From: Scytonema tolypothrichoides VB-61278
GTDB taxonomy: Bacteria; Cyanobacteriota; Cyanobacteriia; Cyanobacteriales; Nostocaceae
DNA: 64,000 bases
Reading direction: 5' to 3'
Assembly (NCBI RefSeq): GCF_000828085.3
Contig: NZ_JXCA02000030.1
Location: forward strand, 38,846 to 102,845
Shown here: in pieces, positions 8,567 through 16,307 of the stretch
Numbering within the stretch: the first letter of the stretch is position 1
Layout: each line of letters starts with the position of its first letter
Notes under the pieces: generated by a model
What the model was told of the DNA's origin: nothing
The model's input: only the letters and a program-made list of their open reading frames with translations
Database searches by the model: none
Position numbers and translations under genes: made by a program

Positions 8567-8598
8567 TAAGAATCTGACAAATCGTTGTAAGAATCTGA
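8567..8598 (+). promoter_or_regulatory. Direct repeats, candidate AraC-type operator
   Basis: TAAGAATCTGA occurs twice, at 8567-8577 and 8588-8598. The spacing is 21 bases start to start, about two DNA turns, which suits the two helix-turn-helix units of an AraC-family dimer. The repeats lie just downstream of the AraC gene and about 100 bases upstream of the esterase start, ahead of a TTGACC-like promoter element near 8653. Confidence 0.5.
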
Positions 8599-8701
8599 AA
8601 GAAATCAAGCATTGGAACTGATTACACTCAAGTTAGTTAAAGCGTAATTACTGTTGACCATACTGTTTTTTATCTAAAAATGTTACAAATAGGAGTGAAC
8701 A

Positions 8702-9622
8702 ATGCCGGTGAGTGAAAGCGTAATGCGCGAGATCGCCGACTTGCGAGGTGTTTACCTGCCTCTGGTCAGCATCCTCAAGGGTGAGCCCGCCGACCAGACG
8801 ATTGATGAGGCGCGCGCCGCCTACATTAAGGTGAAGGCGCGGCAGGCACCTCCGCCAGACGTTGTATTCGAACCCGTCGGTATGGGCGGCGTTCCGGGGC
8901 TGCTCGCAATACCCGCGTCTGCCCATGAAGGCCGCATTCTCTTCTACATACATGGTGGCGGCTACGTGAGCGGCGGGGCTGAGGCTTCCAAGGCCGAAGT
9001 TGGCCGCCTGGCCAAGGCGCTGGGCGCCCGCGCCTATGTTCCCGACTACCGCCTCGCCCCCGAGAATCCCTACCCGGTGCCGATCGACGATGTGCTTGCC
9101 GCCTATCGCTGGCTGCTCGATCAGGGTCACGAGGCGTCGTCGATCGTCTTCGCCGGCGAGTCCGCAGGCGGCGCAATGGTGATCTCAATTATGGTCCGCG
9201 CGCGGAACGCTGGCCTCCCGCTCCCGGCGCGGGGGCTGACGATCTCACCCTGGGCCAATCTCGAGCATACCGGTGCGTCGATGACCAACCGCGACGGCAT
9301 TGACCCGGTCGTGACTAAGGATACGCTGAGGCTGCTCGCCAAAGCGTTCCTGCGCGACACGCTGCCGGGCGATCCCGACGCCTCGCCCGTCTTCGCCGAC
9401 GTGCGCGGGTTGCCGCCGATCATGGTGCAGGTCGGCGAAAACGAGGTGATGATGAGCGATGCGATCCGCCTTGCCGAGCACCTGTCAAACAACCGGGTGC
9501 GAACCACGCTAGAAGTGTGGCCCGGGATGTTCCACGTCTGGCACCATTTCGCCGCGATTCTTTCTGATGGCCAGGAGGCAATCGAGACTGCGGCCGCTTT
9601 CCTCTTCCGCGCCTACGCCTGA
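8702..9622 (+). CDS. Alpha/beta hydrolase, hormone-sensitive-lipase family (imported)
   Basis: A 306-residue family IV esterase. It shows the HGGG oxyanion motif at 84-87, the nucleophile Ser154 in GESAGG, DYRLAPE (115-121) and His278 in GMFHVW. The acid is probably Glu248 or Asp253 in VGENEVMMSD. Likely activity is hydrolysis of short acyl esters. Base use is unlike everything around it: 46 of 60 bases at 9001-9060 are G or C, against 25 of 60 at 8041-8100 in the AraC gene, and codons end mostly in C/G. The minus strand is also unusually open, a by-product of that GC content. Ribosome-binding site AGGAG lies before ATG 8702. This points to transfer from a high-GC, probably alphaproteobacterial, donor. 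Confidence 0.92.
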   Translation: MPVSESVMREIADLRGVYLPLVSILKGEPADQTIDEARAAYIKVKARQAPPPDVVFEPVGMGGVPGLLAIPASAHEGRILFYIHGGGYVSGGAEASKAEVGRLAKALGARAYVPDYRLAPENPYPVPIDDVLAAYRWLLDQGHEASSIVFAGESAGGAMVISIMVRARNAGLPLPARGLTISPWANLEHTGASMTNRDGIDPVVTKDTLRLLAKAFLRDTLPGDPDASPVFADVRGLPPIMVQVGENEVMMSDAIRLAEHLSNNRVRTTLEVWPGMFHVWHHFAAILSDGQEAIETAAAFLFRAYA

Positions 9623-9731
9623 TCCAACCGATGCGGATACCGTCGCATTTTCCAAGTCCGGCGTACTGCCTGAGAATTATTATTCGTCACCGCTTCGACC
9701 GCACCAGCACGGTTAGGGCGACGCTGATTTC

Positions 9732-9981
9732 GTGCCCCTACCTTTTGACCGCATTTCTTTAGAGATGATTTATCGCGGTTTGTACCATTTTAGTGTTGCT
9801 TACGACAAAGGTAACGCGGATGACCCAATTAAATACTTTGCAGCCCTCGATGATGCCAAACAGGTCATTCGCATTAATGCCGTCAATCCTGGGCCCATTG
9901 CTACTGACCTAATGGCTCGTAGCGCTGATCAGATGGGCATGACGCTCGATGATATAGGGTCTGTAGTTCCGATGCGTCATA
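9732..9981 (+). pseudogene. Chimeric remnant: SnoaL-like start joined to SDR tail
   Basis: Residues 6-45 (ISLEMIYRGLYHFSVAYDKG and following) look like the first helices of a SnoaL/NTF2-like domain. From residue 46 the sequence changes to the C-terminal part of a short-chain dehydrogenase (IRINAVNPGPIATDLM ... VPMRHI), lacking the Rossmann N-terminus and the YxxxK active site. The SDR part is cut off where MITE copy B begins at 9982. Two partial domains joined without linker plus an abrupt end make this a decayed fusion, not a working gene. Confidence 0.6.
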
Positions 9982-10165
9982 TCAAATCCGGTAGCATCTG
10001 AGTGATAAAAAACCGCAGAGGCGCAGAGGAGCCAGTGCGTTGCGGAGCCAGTCCTACAGGAGGGTTTCCCTCCGTAGGGACCTGGCGTTGGGGTTCCCCT
10101 GAGGGTGCACCTGGCGTGACACACCAGAGAGGAAGGAGGAAAAATTCCGATATAAACGGATTTGA
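9982..10165. mobile_element. MITE-like element, copy B, with nested repeat
   Basis: Flanked by TA (9980-9981 and 10166-10167), with ends TCAAATCCG and its exact reverse complement CGGATTTGA. The left 45 bases and right 25 bases match copy C at 33994-34089 (shared CCGCAGAGGCGCAGAG and GATATAAACGGATTTGATAT). Between them about 100 bases of a different GC-rich repeat (about 10029-10130, with GGAGCCAGTGCGTTGCGGAG) are inserted, absent from copy C. Confidence 0.75.
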
Positions 10166-10232
10166 TATAAATTGACAACCCCTCAACGGACTACTATAAA
10201 CAAGTTCTCTTTATCACCTGATGTTAGATTAA

Positions 10233-10517
10233 ATGAGGAAATCATGTATGTTTCTTTTGATGAATAATCAACCTTCCGAAACAACAAGCAGCGTTAGACA
10301 GTTAGCGAAAAATTACATTGATTGTGGTGATCCATTAGGTTGGTTTGAAGCACTATATTTGGCTGCTGATGAGAATCCTAATGTAATTCCCTGGGCTGAT
10401 ATGAAGCCAAATCCAAATATACTAGGTTGGAGCGATAAAAAAGTACCGTCTTTTTTCCGAGGTTTACAAGTTCTTGTTGTTGGGTGTGGGCTTGGAATGG
10501 AATTTATTCGACCATAA
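10233..10517 (+). pseudogene. Truncated class I SAM-dependent methyltransferase
   Basis: The first 94 residues of a methyltransferase of the GDPLGWFEALYLAA / IPWADMKPNPNILGW type. The SAM-binding motif I (VVGCGLGM, about residues 82-89) is reached and then the frame ends within a few residues. Family members are around 200 residues, so motif II onward is missing. Translation could begin at 10233 or at 10260 (MNNQPSETTSS). Nothing downstream before 10745 continues the protein. Confidence 0.7.
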
Positions 10518-10744
10518 GTCGTTTGCTATAAACTAATGCAAAATAAGTATCAACTCATTTTTTTATGAGGAGGTTTTCGGACAGCAAATATGATTCATTG
10601 GTTTGATGTCAGTTGACAAACACAATTGCTGAGCTAAATTCAGCAACACCAGATTTTTCTATCTTCTATATCCTGATGTAGATACTCTCCTCTGTTGTCG
10701 GCGTCACAATTAACAGTAATACGATGCCAGGAGAGAATTAATTC

Positions 10745-11482
10745 ATGTCGCAAGAGCAACGGATAGAAGAACAAATGCTTTCGCATGAAGCCGAAAAGCA
10801 AATTTTTCAACAGGTAGACAAAGTAGAAAAAGTAGACGTAGATGTACAAACCGACCTTCTAAAGTTATTTCAGGGACAGGCAGATGGAGTTTCTTTTGAA
10901 GCTCAAGGACTAGTCAAGCAAGACATCCGCGTGCAAGAAATAAAATTAAAGACAGATAGCATTGACATCAATCCATTGAGTGTTCTTTTTGGTCAAATTG
11001 AACTCAATCAGCCAGTCAATACCACTGCTCGTATTATACTTACAGAAGCAGATATTAACCACGCTTTGACTTCAAAGTTTGTTCGCAGCAAGATGCCAAA
11101 CTTCGAGTTTAGTGTAGATGGTGAAATTGTCGGTTTACAGCCACAGGAAATACAAATTCACCTATTAGATGGTGGCAAAATTGAATTTACGGGAAAAGTC
11201 CTGCTCAAAGAAAAGGGGAATACTCGCTCAATAAGTTTCACAGCACAGGTTTGCCCACGCACTCAAGACAAACCCATAATGCTAGAAAGTTTCCAATGCA
11301 CTGAAGGAGAGGGTATTTCACTAGAAGTCGTTGCAGCCTTAATACAGAAGGTAAAAGAACTAGTTAACTTACCATATTATGAATATGATAAGACGGTGTT
11401 CCGCATTAGAAATATGGATGTTGAAAAAAGTAAAATAACACTTTTGGTAGATGCACGTCTCAAGGAAATTCCCTCATTATGA
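10745..11482 (+). CDS. DUF2993 (LmeA-type) lipid-binding protein
   Basis: A 245-residue protein matching DUF2993, a family widespread in cyanobacteria and actinobacteria whose mycobacterial member LmeA binds phospholipid. Recognisable stretches are LLKLFQGQADGVSFEAQGLV, then IDINPLSVLFGQIELNQP and a central TEADINHALTS. It is beta-rich with a TULIP-like pattern and lacks a signal peptide here, so it is probably cytosolic or peripheral to a membrane. ATG 10745 is preceded by AGGAGAG. The 227 bases upstream (10518-10744) hold no gene. Confidence 0.8.
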   Translation: MSQEQRIEEQMLSHEAEKQIFQQVDKVEKVDVDVQTDLLKLFQGQADGVSFEAQGLVKQDIRVQEIKLKTDSIDINPLSVLFGQIELNQPVNTTARIILTEADINHALTSKFVRSKMPNFEFSVDGEIVGLQPQEIQIHLLDGGKIEFTGKVLLKEKGNTRSISFTAQVCPRTQDKPIMLESFQCTEGEGISLEVVAALIQKVKELVNLPYYEYDKTVFRIRNMDVEKSKITLLVDARLKEIPSL

Positions 11483-11520
11483 TTTTCCTTGAATGTTTAG
11501 CAATAAAAGGAATGGCGGGC

Positions 11521-11583
11521 GCAAACAACCTCTGCAACTCAACGAAGCGGGCTGATACGTTCCCCTGCAACACGGTTGTTAGC
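11521..11583. repeat. attC-like imperfect palindrome
   Basis: GCAAACAACC at 11521-11530 and GGTTGTTAGC at 11574-11583 are inverted with one mismatch, enclosing 43 bases that include AACTCAACGAAGCGG. Size and end sequence (…GTTGTTAGC) resemble integron attC sites. The neighbouring gene at 11610 is a nucleotidyltransferase of the kind sometimes found in cassettes. No integrase is present, and the R' box does not fit the GTTRRRY consensus, so this is tentative. Confidence 0.3.
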
Positions 11584-11609
11584 TGGAATTCCTCAGAAAT
11601 CTATCTGAT

Positions 11610-12470
11610 TCACTCTCGTTTCCACGGCTGCTGTCTCCAGCCTAATCTCCGTTTTGCTGATGAAGTATCCACTCTTGGCATATGAATCTCTACAAACTCT
11701 ATGGTTTCTCGAACCAATGCTTCAAGTTCATTGACGGCTACAGGGGCTTGATGACGAAACAAGCCTTCGAGACGAGAGGCAAGATTTTCAGGCGCAATCT
11801 TCATTTGCTCAATAAATCTGCTCATTCGCTTGAATTGAAATGTTGAGTAATACAAGTGGTTCAATCCAGACAACACACCGAGAAGATTTTGGGCTGATTC
11901 AAGCAGGATTTGGTAGTACCAGAGCGTTGTATCCCGTCTAGCAAGCTTGGACTGCATTCCCCAAATTGGGATAAATTTGAGATAATGTTCAACCATCGTT
12001 TGCGCGAGTCCATCCGGATAATTCGCAACCTTCGCTTTCCACTGCTGAATTAGCGTTTCGCCGTACAATGGAATTCCGACGAGTGTTCCTGACATTGCTT
12101 TCATGAGCGGAGATTGAACATCAAACTGCTCCAAGATGCTTGAAATTTCCTTTTCCCATTGTGCGATCGTCGCATGAGCAAACTGACATTCAACCCCGTT
12201 CACAAGGAAAGTCTCACCAAACGCACCCTCTTTGCGATCGCCCAAAATCTCGATCAACTCTGAACCCTGATTTTGCTGACGCGCCAGGTGCAACTCTTCT
12301 TCAGAAGGCAATTCATCATAATAAAGCATCACATCGCAATCTGAGTATTCATCGCACAGCCCTTCTGCGACTGAGCCTGTAACCATTACAGCTTTCGTTT
12401 TCGGGTTGGCTATATACGCTTTGACATTGCGTTTTACTAATTCCAACAAGTATTGAGTTTTATCAATCAT
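11610..12470 (-). CDS. Nucleotidyltransferase-domain protein
   Basis: A 286-residue protein of the polymerase-beta nucleotidyltransferase superfamily. The signature G32-S33 ... D44-x-D46 is intact (TGSVAEGLCDEYSDCDVMLY). The C-terminal half is helical and resembles that of aminoglycoside adenylyltransferase-like proteins, but there is no specific evidence for drug modification. ATG 12470 overlaps the opposite-strand start of the MFS remnant by two bases. The sequence 11483-11609 downstream carries the attC-like palindrome. Confidence 0.75.
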   Translation of the reverse strand: MIDKTQYLLELVKRNVKAYIANPKTKAVMVTGSVAEGLCDEYSDCDVMLYYDELPSEEELHLARQQNQGSELIEILGDRKEGAFGETFLVNGVECQFAHATIAQWEKEISSILEQFDVQSPLMKAMSGTLVGIPLYGETLIQQWKAKVANYPDGLAQTMVEHYLKFIPIWGMQSKLARRDTTLWYYQILLESAQNLLGVLSGLNHLYYSTFQFKRMSRFIEQMKIAPENLASRLEGLFRHQAPVAVNELEALVRETIEFVEIHMPRVDTSSAKRRLGWRQQPWKRE

Positions 12471-12848
12471 GGATTGTTGTGAGTTGGGTAAAGGTCATCC
12501 ATATTTTTTGGTTTCTGTACAGATTTTAGATGGAGTTGCGGGCGGAATTTTTGGCGTGCTTTCAGTACTCATGGTTGCTGATTTAACTAAGGGCACGGGT
12601 CGGTTTAATGTCAGGCAAGGGGCGCGAAATACTGCTGTTGGTATAGGTGCATGTTTGAGTAATCTGCTAGCTGGGTTTGTGGTGCAAAAGGCTGGCTAAA
12701 ATACTGCTTTTGTTGGGTTGGCTGCGATACGCCTTTGGCGTCTGCGCTTTGCGCAATCGCTCTGGTAGCAACTGTCATTTTCTGGATGTTCGTCCCAGAA
12801 ACTAAAGCTTCACTGAAACCACAGTCTCTGGTTTCAAGCCACTCTTGA
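12469..12848 (+). pseudogene. C-terminal remnant of an MFS transporter
   Basis: The translation up to 12696 reads as the penultimate helices of a major-facilitator transporter (LDGVAGGIFGVLSVLMVADL, RQGARNTAVGIGACLSNLLA). TAA at 12697-12699 then replaces the Tyr codon expected in AGYNTAFVGLAA. Past the stop the same frame continues as NTAFVGLAA until a 29-base insert at 12729-12757. Removing that insert recreates GCGATCGC and continues the protein as IALVATVIFWMFVPETKAS to a stop at 12846-12848. The N-terminal two thirds of the transporter are absent. Confidence 0.8.
12729..12757. repeat. 29-bp palindromic repeat splitting a HIP1 site in the MFS remnant
   Basis: The insert carries short inverted parts (ACGCC/GGCGT and TGCGC/GCGCA). 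The flanks are GCGAT (12724-12728) and CGC (12758-12760). Deleting 29 bases restores GCGATCGC and the transporter frame AAIALVAT. Confidence 0.8.
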
Positions 12849-12902
12849 GAAAAAGTCTATGAATAACGATCAATTGTAAAAGTATAGGGCACATTATACA
12901 AC

Positions 12903-12956
12903 GCTAATTACTAATTGTCTTCCTTGTTTTACAATTAGTGATTAGCCAGCCTTTTT
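12903..12956 (+). terminator. Stem-loop followed by T-run
   Basis: GCTAATTACTAATTGT (12903-12918) pairs with ACAATTAGTGATTAGC (12931-12946), one mismatch in 16. CCTTTTTT follows at 12950-12956. The form is that of an intrinsic terminator between the MFS remnant and crtO. AT-rich arms make it weaker than usual. Confidence 0.45.
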
Positions 12957-13064
12957 TATCTATTGTCTCATTCTAAACTCGCATTTCTATAACTGCCGAA
13001 TGATGGAATGAGATGTAATAATTTGTAATCTCGTAAAGGAAGATGTAGGCACGAATTTTCTTTT

Positions 13065-14762
13065 ATGCAAGAGTACGATGTTGTCATTATTGGAGCAGGA
13101 CATAACGGGTTAGTTTGTGCTGCTTATTTGCTCAAGGCTGGCTATAGCGTCCTGCTATTGGAAAAACGTCCTATCCCTGGTGGTGGGGCAACAACAGAAG
13201 AATATTTACCACAAGAAGCTCCTGGATTTAAGTTTAACTTGTGTGCTATTGACCACGAGTTTATTCATCTAGGACCAGTTGTACAAGAATTAGAACTGGA
13301 AAAATACGGTTTGCAATATTTGGAGTGCGATCCTGTTGTTTTCTGTCCGCATCCGGATGGCAAGTATTTCTTAGCTCATAAATCAGTAGAAAAAACGAGT
13401 GCCGGAATTGCGCGTTACAATGAACGCGATGCCAAAAAATATCTAGAATTTACACAATACTGGCAGCGGGCGATTGGTGCGATGATTCCCATGTTTAATG
13501 CACCGCCTAAATCTGTTTTAGATATTGTTGGCAATTACGACATTGCAAAGCTCAAAGATTTATTTTCAGTCATTGGTTCTACCAATAAGACGCTGGACTT
13601 TATTCGCAATATGCTAACCAGCGCTGAGGATATTGTCAACGAGTGGTTTGATTCAGAATTTCTCAAAGCACCTTTGGCAAGACTTGCATCAGAACTTGGT
13701 GCGCCTCCCTCCCAAAAAACCCTTGGTATTGGTGCAATTATGATGGCAATGCGTCATAATCCAGGTATGACTAGACCGCGTGGCGGTACTGGTGCATTAA
13801 CGCAAGCCTTGGTAAACTTGGTGACAAGTAAAGGTGGCGTTATCCTTACAGACCAACAGGTGAAGAAAATTTTGATTGATAATAATCGTGCTGTTGGTGT
13901 GCGGGTGGCTAATGGCCTAGAATATCGTGCTAAGCACGCAGTGATTTCAAACATTGATGCCAAGCGTGTGTTTCTACAATTAATGGATACCAGCGATGTA
14001 AATGCTGCTGATGCAGGTTTACGCGAAAGATTAGAACGCCGCATTGTCAACAACAACGAAACTATCCTCAAGATAGACTTGGCTTTAAACGAACCACTGC
14101 GCTTTGAACACCACGAACACAAGGACGAATACCTGATTGGCTCTGTTTTAATTGCAGATTCTGTTGCTCATGTAGAACAGGCTCATAGCAAATGTACTTT
14201 AGGAGAAATTCCAGATTCTGATCCCTCAATGTATGTTGTTGTGCCAACAATGCTAGATCCATCAATGGCACCTCCTGGTAAGCATACCGCATGGATTGAG
14301 TTTTTCTGTCCGTATCAAATCGCAGGTGCAGAAGGTACTGGTTTAAATGGTACAGGGTGGACGGATGAATTAAAAAACAAAGTCGCAGACAAGGTGATTG
14401 ATAAGCTAGCAGACTACGCACCAAATGTGAAAAACGCAATTATCGCCCGTGGTGTGGAAAGTCCGGCGGAACTAGGAGAAAGATTAGGCGCGTATAAAGG
14501 AAATTACTACCATGTTGATATGACTTTAGATCAGATGGTATTTTTCCGTCCCTTGCCAGAGATTGCCAACTACCAAACACCCGTTGAGGGTTTGTTTTTG
14601 ACAGGTGCAGGGACTCATCCCGGCGGTTCAATTTCAGGAATGCCAGGACGCAACTGTGCGCGAGTCTTTTTGCAGAGTAAGCAGCCCATAGTACAAAGGC
14701 TAAAGGACGCAGGGGAATCGATTAAATCAACAGTTGAATCTGTGTTTAGGATTAACAACTAA
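13065..14762 (+). CDS. crtO: Beta-carotene ketolase, CrtO type
   Basis: A 565-residue FAD-dependent enzyme of the phytoene-desaturase superfamily. The N-terminal dinucleotide-binding motif is VVIIGAGHNGLVCAAYL with LLEKRPIPGGGATTEEY following. The C-terminal FAD motif is LFLTGAGTHPGGSISGMPGR. Length and the Gly-rich GATTEEYLPQEAPGFKFNLC start fit the CrtO ketolases of cyanobacteria, which introduce keto groups into beta-carotene to give echinenone/canthaxanthin, and not the 490-500-residue CrtH group (compare 26920). It is monocistronic, with a hairpin before and after. Confidence 0.85.
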   Translation: MQEYDVVIIGAGHNGLVCAAYLLKAGYSVLLLEKRPIPGGGATTEEYLPQEAPGFKFNLCAIDHEFIHLGPVVQELELEKYGLQYLECDPVVFCPHPDGKYFLAHKSVEKTSAGIARYNERDAKKYLEFTQYWQRAIGAMIPMFNAPPKSVLDIVGNYDIAKLKDLFSVIGSTNKTLDFIRNMLTSAEDIVNEWFDSEFLKAPLARLASELGAPPSQKTLGIGAIMMAMRHNPGMTRPRGGTGALTQALVNLVTSKGGVILTDQQVKKILIDNNRAVGVRVANGLEYRAKHAVISNIDAKRVFLQLMDTSDVNAADAGLRERLERRIVNNNETILKIDLALNEPLRFEHHEHKDEYLIGSVLIADSVAHVEQAHSKCTLGEIPDSDPSMYVVVPTMLDPSMAPPGKHTAWIEFFCPYQIAGAEGTGLNGTGWTDELKNKVADKVIDKLADYAPNVKNAIIARGVESPAELGERLGAYKGNYYHVDMTLDQMVFFRPLPEIANYQTPVEGLFLTGAGTHPGGSISGMPGRNCARVFLQSKQPIVQRLKDAGESIKSTVESVFRINN

Positions 14763-14812
14763 AACGTCCAAACGTTTATACAGCACATTGCAAGTAAATC
14801 AAGTACAACACT

Positions 14813-14845
14813 AAGAGCTAAAAGCCAGACTCTAAGCTCTTTTTA
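14813..14845 (+). terminator. Candidate intrinsic terminator after crtO
   Basis: AAGAGCT (14813-14819) and AGCTCTT (14835-14841) form a seven-base stem, with TTTT continuing beyond the second arm. It lies 50 bases after the crtO stop. Tandem TTCTGAC units follow, a dispersed low-complexity repeat. Confidence 0.45.
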
Positions 14846-14951
14846 CTTCTGACTTCTGACTTCTGACTCCTGAATTCTGCTGTATGTGTTTGGTCTGATT
14901 TGAATTACCGTGGGGCGGGATTGTGCCACGCCCGCCCTTTGTGCCAGTTGC

Positions 14952-16058
14952 TTAAGTCCCGTATCCCTTGCCTGTGGCAGTCAAGCGAATGCGATAGATG
15001 GCTGTGTTGACTGTAATAAAGAGGCTGTGACCATCTTCTCCCCAGGCTAAATTGCTTGTTCTATCACCCGTTTCAATACTCCCCAGAAGTGTCCCATCGG
15101 GAGCAAAAATGAAAACTGCCTCCGGTGCAGCAGCGTACACATTACCTGCCTGATCAACCTTGATCCCATCGGGATTACCCTTGCGGTTGCGTTCCCATCT
15201 CCACCCATCCGCAAACGTGCGACCATTTTGAAGTGTGCCGTCCGGTGCTACATCGTATGCCAGCCATCTCGATTGTTTGGTGGTTGAATCGGAGACATAG
15301 AGAATCTTTTCATCTGGAGAAAATGCAATCCCATTGGGAGAACGAATCTCATCAGTCAATAGCGTTAACTTACCATCGGGCGACAAGCGGTAAACGCCAC
15401 TGAACGGGAGTTCCTTGTTTGGGTCATCATGTCTTTGAGTTGGCAAACCATAGGGGGGATCGGTGAAGTACAGATCCCCATTAGATTTGTAAACCAGATC
15501 ATTGGGACTGTTCAACCGTTTGTTGTCATACCGATCTGCCAGAGAAATTTGGGTGTTGTTCTCTCTGTTCTCTAACCTCGCGACGCGACGATTGCCATGC
15601 TGACACATCACCAGTTTCCCCTGGCTATCAAAGGTTAACCCATTAGAACCGGGTTCTAGTCCGTTAAAGGGAGTGTCCCCCGTATATCCACTGGGACTCA
15701 AATAAGTCGAGATTCCTTTCCCCGGTTCCCATTTGTAGATTTTATTGGCTTGCACATCCGAAAACAGTAGATAATTCTCGTTTCGATTCCAAAGGGGGCC
15801 TTCCACCCAGAGAAATCCATCCGCCAATTTTTCTAATTTGGCATTAGCGGGAACAAGACTGTTAATACGGGCATCATAGCGGACAATTCTACCAGGAATA
15901 GTGGGAGCCTTAGTGTCAACCGGCGACAAATCTTCCATATGCGCAATGCGAATCCGATTGGTATGCCATTTTTTGTCGTTGGCGGACGCTCGTGTCAATT
16001 GTGTCAAACCACCACCAAACAAAAGTGCTGCTAGAACAAATGAACAAAGCTTTTTCAT
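14952..16058 (-). CDS. Exported SMP-30/gluconolactonase-like protein
   Basis: A 368-residue protein with a Sec signal peptide (MKKLCSFVLAALLFGGG, cleavage near ASA-ND at about residue 27). The rest is a six-bladed beta-propeller of the SMP-30/gluconolactonase/LRE type with repeated FTDPPYGL, SPDGKLTLL, PNGIAFSPDEK and the metal-site Asn/Asp in NSPNDLVYKSNGDLYFTDPP. Such enzymes hydrolyse lactones in a calcium-dependent way. Predicted location is the periplasm. The 249 bases to the ilvA gene downstream, and the region upstream, have only a short repeat near 16250-16300. Confidence 0.85.
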   Translation of the reverse strand: MKKLCSFVLAALLFGGGLTQLTRASANDKKWHTNRIRIAHMEDLSPVDTKAPTIPGRIVRYDARINSLVPANAKLEKLADGFLWVEGPLWNRNENYLLFSDVQANKIYKWEPGKGISTYLSPSGYTGDTPFNGLEPGSNGLTFDSQGKLVMCQHGNRRVARLENRENNTQISLADRYDNKRLNSPNDLVYKSNGDLYFTDPPYGLPTQRHDDPNKELPFSGVYRLSPDGKLTLLTDEIRSPNGIAFSPDEKILYVSDSTTKQSRWLAYDVAPDGTLQNGRTFADGWRWERNRKGNPDGIKVDQAGNVYAAAPEAVFIFAPDGTLLGSIETGDRTSNLAWGEDGHSLFITVNTAIYRIRLTATGKGYGT

Positions 16059-16307
16059 AATTTGCCATGTTGAGATACGTTTATTGTCCTTTTATTAAAA
16101 AGCAATCTAAATGTTAACAAGTACTTACAAAACCACAAATATACTCCTATTGCTAATCTTTAAATAGCAACACTCCCTTGCGATTATTTACACAATCTTT
16201 AAGATAATTTCTCGTTAACTTCACCTATTATTCATATAATTTTCCTGTGTTGGGGAGCGTAAGCTCCAGGAAGGTTTCCAACGCCAGATGCTCCACTTGG
16301 GATCACC

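Noticed and set aside
8826-9507. Long open frames on the minus strand inside the esterase gene
   Set aside because: They are a by-product of the high GC content; they have Arg/Pro-rich translations, no ribosome-binding site and no motifs.
13754-14439. Minus-strand frames inside crtO
   Set aside because: Shadows of a clearly coding plus-strand gene with all FAD motifs.
14846-14875. TTCTGAC tandem units considered as a CRISPR or regulatory array
   Set aside because: Units are seven bases with no spacers; this is a common low-complexity repeat.
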